Assembly (NCBI GenBank): GCA_945833725.1
Contig: CAMAFU010000095.1
Coordinates: 1 to 7,032 of the forward strand
Origin: an uncultured Treponema sp.
GTDB taxonomy: Bacteria; Spirochaetota; Spirochaetia; Treponematales; Treponemataceae
Reading direction: 5' to 3'
Length of the DNA stretch: 7,032 nt
Below the pieces are notes generated by a model. It saw only the letters and a list, made by a program, of their open reading frames with translations. It was not told the origin of the DNA and searched no databases. Below, piece by piece: positions 5,500 through 7,032 of the stretch. The translations under genes and the position numbers were made by a program. Numbering within the stretch: position 1 is the first letter of the stretch; each line of letters starts with the position of its first letter.

Positions 5500-6594
5500 T
5501 CAGAATTTGTTTTCATTATTTACTAAACTGTATCCTTTAAAATTCTCATCAAACCATTCTGCCAAATGATTATCAAGGAAATCTTCAAGGACTTTGTTAA
5601 TTAATCTAAACGCACCTAAATTACCTTCATCCTTAAAGCTGAACAAAGGAACAGGCTTGTTTGAATGTATAGAATTGCATCTGAATTTATAAGGAAATTT
5701 CAATAACAAAAATCCATATTCATGCAAGCCAGTAATTTCATGATTTGATAAAAATTTTTGAATCTGCTCTTTTATCTCTTTATAATTTCCGCTATCGAAT
5801 TCTTTATAATTAAAATCCTTTTCAAGTTGTTTAGAATCTAAGGACTTCAAATATTTTGAGAACTCTTTTATTACTGTTTCTACTTTATTTTCATTGACAA
5901 CATCTTTTCTTAAATCGTAAAAATCAAGAAAATCGCTTATTTGTTTTGCTTCAGAATCCCTATTTTTTCCATTTTTTTTACCTTCTTTTTTTTCATGTTC
6001 TTTGTTTCGTCTATTTAATTCCCCATATAAACCATTTATTGACATCCACAGAAAAATAAATTTTTCAATTTCGAACCTTTTGCTTTTTGCAATGAGATAT
6101 GCAGACAAAGCGGCCAGAAGATGTGTACTACCATCATCCGATTTTTTTAAATTTAGTATTTTTTCTAAAACTTTATCTGATTTTAAATTTTGATGAATAT
6201 TTAATTTTTCTTTAGGTCTGATTAATGATGGCAAAAACTCAATCTGGCAAGGGATTTTTTTGTCATACAATTTATTCTGAGAAGCATCAGAAATCCTTCT
6301 TATAACATCAGTAACTTCTAAAGAATAAGAATACTTTAACAGGTGCAACAAATAAAACTTATGAAAAACATCCCTGTATTTTCCATCTTTTACGGAAAAA
6401 TGAAATGGTTCATTGTTTTTTTCTTCAGTTTGTAAATCTTTCAGTTGTAAATCTTTCAGTCTGTAAAAAATTCTACCGGAATCTTTTGAGAGTTCAATAT
6501 GAATATTTACATTTGAATATGTGTATGAAAAAACGCTTTCTGGTTTTTCAAAATCATTTATTATTATTTCTATGGTATATTCAGACCTTTTCAT
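5500..6594 (-). CDS. HEPN-domain protein, putative RNase (defence or toxin type)
   Basis: The protein has 364 residues from the ATG at 6594 (MKRSEYTIEIIINDFEK). An in-frame TTG at 6624 would add ten residues but has no ribosome site, whereas AAGGCGGG lies just before the ATG. The N-terminal part (about 1-150) looks like an alpha/beta domain and contains a duplicated LKDLQ (46-55). Residues about 155-347 fit a HEPN bundle: a first helix HLLAALSAYLIAKSKRFEIEKFIFLWMSINGLYGEL, a Lys/Glu-rich insert (about 195-215), then KFRCNSIHSNKPVP followed by the last helix LINKVLEDFLDNHL. R305 to H310 is exactly the R-x4-H motif that forms the active site of HEPN RNases. The gene is visibly more AT-rich than its neighbours, with long A/T runs, which suggests horizontal transfer. 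No MNT-type antitoxin gene is adjacent. The HEPN call is by pattern; substrate and function are unknown. Confidence 0.7.
   Translation of the reverse strand: MKRSEYTIEIIINDFEKPESVFSYTYSNVNIHIELSKDSGRIFYRLKDLQLKDLQTEEKNNEPFHFSVKDGKYRDVFHKFYLLHLLKYSYSLEVTDVIRRISDASQNKLYDKKIPCQIEFLPSLIRPKEKLNIHQNLKSDKVLEKILNLKKSDDGSTHLLAALSAYLIAKSKRFEIEKFIFLWMSINGLYGELNRRNKEHEKKEGKKNGKNRDSEAKQISDFLDFYDLRKDVVNENKVETVIKEFSKYLKSLDSKQLEKDFNYKEFDSGNYKEIKEQIQKFLSNHEITGLHEYGFLLLKFPYKFRCNSIHSNKPVPLFSFKDEGNLGAFRLINKVLEDFLDNHLAEWFDENFKGYSLVNNENKF
6430..6459 (-). repeat. Perfect tandem 15-bp duplication inside the HEPN-like gene
   Basis: The unit TTGTAAATCTTTCAG (plus strand) occurs twice back to back, 6430-6444 and 6445-6459. 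It is in frame and encodes LKDLQ twice. Its perfect identity suggests a recent slippage event. Confidence 0.9.
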
Positions 6595-6598
6595 ATTA

Positions 6599-6606
6599 CC
6601 CGCCTT
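6599..6606 (-). promoter_or_regulatory. Ribosome binding site of the HEPN-like gene
   Basis: AAGGCGGG on the minus strand lies 4 nt before the ATG at 6594. It is an imperfect Shine-Dalgarno but far better than anything ahead of the in-frame TTG at 6624, and so supports the shorter protein. Confidence 0.5.
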
Positions 6607-6643
6607 AAAGCTTTTATAATTCAAATTTTCAAGTTTGCATTAT

Positions 6644-6690
6644 GGGCACCTCGAAAAACTTGTCTTTGTCGATTTTTTTTCGAAGTGTCC
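6644..6690. repeat. Long inverted repeat between SUMF1-type and HEPN-like genes
   Basis: The arms are GGGCACCTCGAAAAA (6644-6658) and TTTTTCGAAGTGTCC (6676-6690), 15 nt each with two mismatches, around a 17-nt loop. In minus-strand RNA one mismatch becomes a G-U pair, giving an almost unbroken stem. No T-run follows the stem on either strand, so it is not a textbook terminator, though it may end or stabilise the SUMF1-type transcript. It could equally be the remains of a small mobile element. A shorter perfect palindrome, CTAAAT-TT-ATTTAG (6690-6703), follows directly. Confidence 0.65.
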
Positions 6691-6716
6691 TAAATTTATT
6701 TAGAACTGGCCCCGCA

Positions 6717-6735
6717 CTTCCTCCAAAGGCGGAAG
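6717..6735. terminator. Hairpin followed by T-rich tract on the plus strand
   Basis: CTTCCTCC-AAA-GGCGGAAG forms a stem of eight positions with one mismatch, followed on the plus strand by ATTTTAATAATTT. The T tract is interrupted and no plus-strand gene ends here. For the minus-strand SUMF1-type gene the stem falls about 35 nt after the stop but has no T-run behind it. The terminator call is therefore weak. Confidence 0.3.
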
Positions 6736-6768
6736 ATTTTAATAATTTCCTTGCAGAGCCAGCCATCG

Positions 6769-7032
6769 CTAGTTGGCTGAACGCACAACACGGAACCCAT
6801 AGTCCCATCTACACTCGTTCGGACGGCAGTTTCTGAACCGATAAGAAATCTCGCATTCACCAATGTAACAACAGCTACCGCTTCGCAGCACACGATGAGA
6901 ACCATCGGCAGCACCGGTGTCGGCGTATTTGGAGTATATAAAGTCGAACCAGTCCCAGCACCATTCCCATACGTTTCCGCTCATGTCGTAAAGTCCGTAG
7001 CCGTTTGCCTGCTTTGTCTTTACTTCCCTTGT
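6769..7032 (-). CDS. C-terminus of SUMF1/formylglycine-generating-enzyme-like protein (partial)
   Basis: The last 87 codons and a TAG stop are present, and the N-terminal part lies beyond the right edge. The SUMF1/FGE-sulfatase signature is plain: NGYGLYDMSGNVWEWCWDW (residues 10-28 of the fragment), then GSHRVLRSGS and finally YGFRVVRSAN. Active enzymes of this family oxidise a sulfatase cysteine to formylglycine. Many bacterial members, abundant in treponemes, instead act as binding domains or have unknown roles. Here the usual RGGSW reads RSGSC, and the following stretch contains CYIGEC. This C-x4-C pair sits close to where human FGE has its two catalytic cysteines (Cys336 and Cys341). The same fold serves as target of diversity-generating retroelements, including TvpA of Treponema denticola. 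Which of these applies cannot be told from the fragment. Confidence 0.9.
   Translation of the reverse strand, partial: TREVKTKQANGYGLYDMSGNVWEWCWDWFDFIYSKYADTGAADGSHRVLRSGSCCYIGECEISYRFRNCRPNECRWDYGFRVVRSAN

Larger units (their letters stand above)
6595..6768. other. Intergenic gap with inverted repeats upstream of the HEPN-like gene
   Basis: The 174 bp contain three separate stems (6644-6690, 6690-6703, 6717-6735) and the ribosome site of the HEPN-like gene. A promoter for that gene is expected here. TATAAA on the minus strand (6613-6618) could be a -10 box, but no matching -35 was found at the right spacing. No gene is supported. Confidence 0.45.

Noticed and set aside
5500..6594. HEPN/MNT toxin-antitoxin pair
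   Set aside because: No nucleotidyltransferase-like partner is present on either side; the neighbours are a lipoprotein gene and a SUMF1-type gene.
1..7032. CRISPR array, tRNA, rRNA, transposase or reverse transcriptase
   Set aside because: No regularly spaced direct repeats, no cloverleaf or rRNA-like sequence, and no recombinase or polymerase motifs in any supported frame.

Overview
The window looks like chromosomal DNA of a host-associated spirochaete, most likely a Treponema. The indications are a SUMF1/formylglycine-enzyme-like protein ending in GFRVVRSAN, a set of Cys-anchored lipoproteins of the LpoB and LPP20 types, moderately AT-rich DNA, and GC-rich repeat blocks confined to intergenic gaps. 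This assignment rests on family recognition and was not tested by a search.

All seven recognisable genes lie on the minus strand, so transcription runs from right to left. From the right edge: (1) the C-terminal 87 residues of a SUMF1-type protein (6769-7032, cut by the window end); (2) a 174-bp gap with a long inverted repeat; (3) a strongly AT-rich gene for a HEPN-like protein with an R-x4-H motif (5500-6594); (4) a lipoprotein related to the LPP20 family (4636-5388); (5) a 241-bp gap filled by a GC-rich repeat; (6) a compact operon of three genes: an LpoB-type lipoprotein (3780-4394), an LPP20-family protein (2725-3777) and a 756-residue exported protein (458-2728). The last protein joins a COG3014/TPR-like N-terminal half to a C-terminal half that looks like an outer-membrane beta-barrel. 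(7) A 315-bp gap follows with a second copy of the GC-rich repeat in the opposite orientation and a promoter. (8) At the left edge is the start of a small membrane-anchored protein (1-142).

The envelope genes probably work together. LpoB-like, LPP20-like and COG3014-like proteins are all periplasmic or outer-membrane factors. Here the first two genes of the trio are 2 bp apart and the last two overlap by 4 bp, which implies coordinated synthesis. The most novel element is the fusion of the COG3014-like domain to a predicted barrel, which would give such a complex its own outer-membrane anchor or channel. The HEPN gene is compositionally foreign and sits alone between unrelated genes, as expected of an acquired defence or toxin-type RNase gene. 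The SUMF1 end carries an unusual cysteine pair and a C-type-lectin-like fold of the kind used as a target by diversity-generating retroelements. No reverse transcriptase or template repeat lies in the window.
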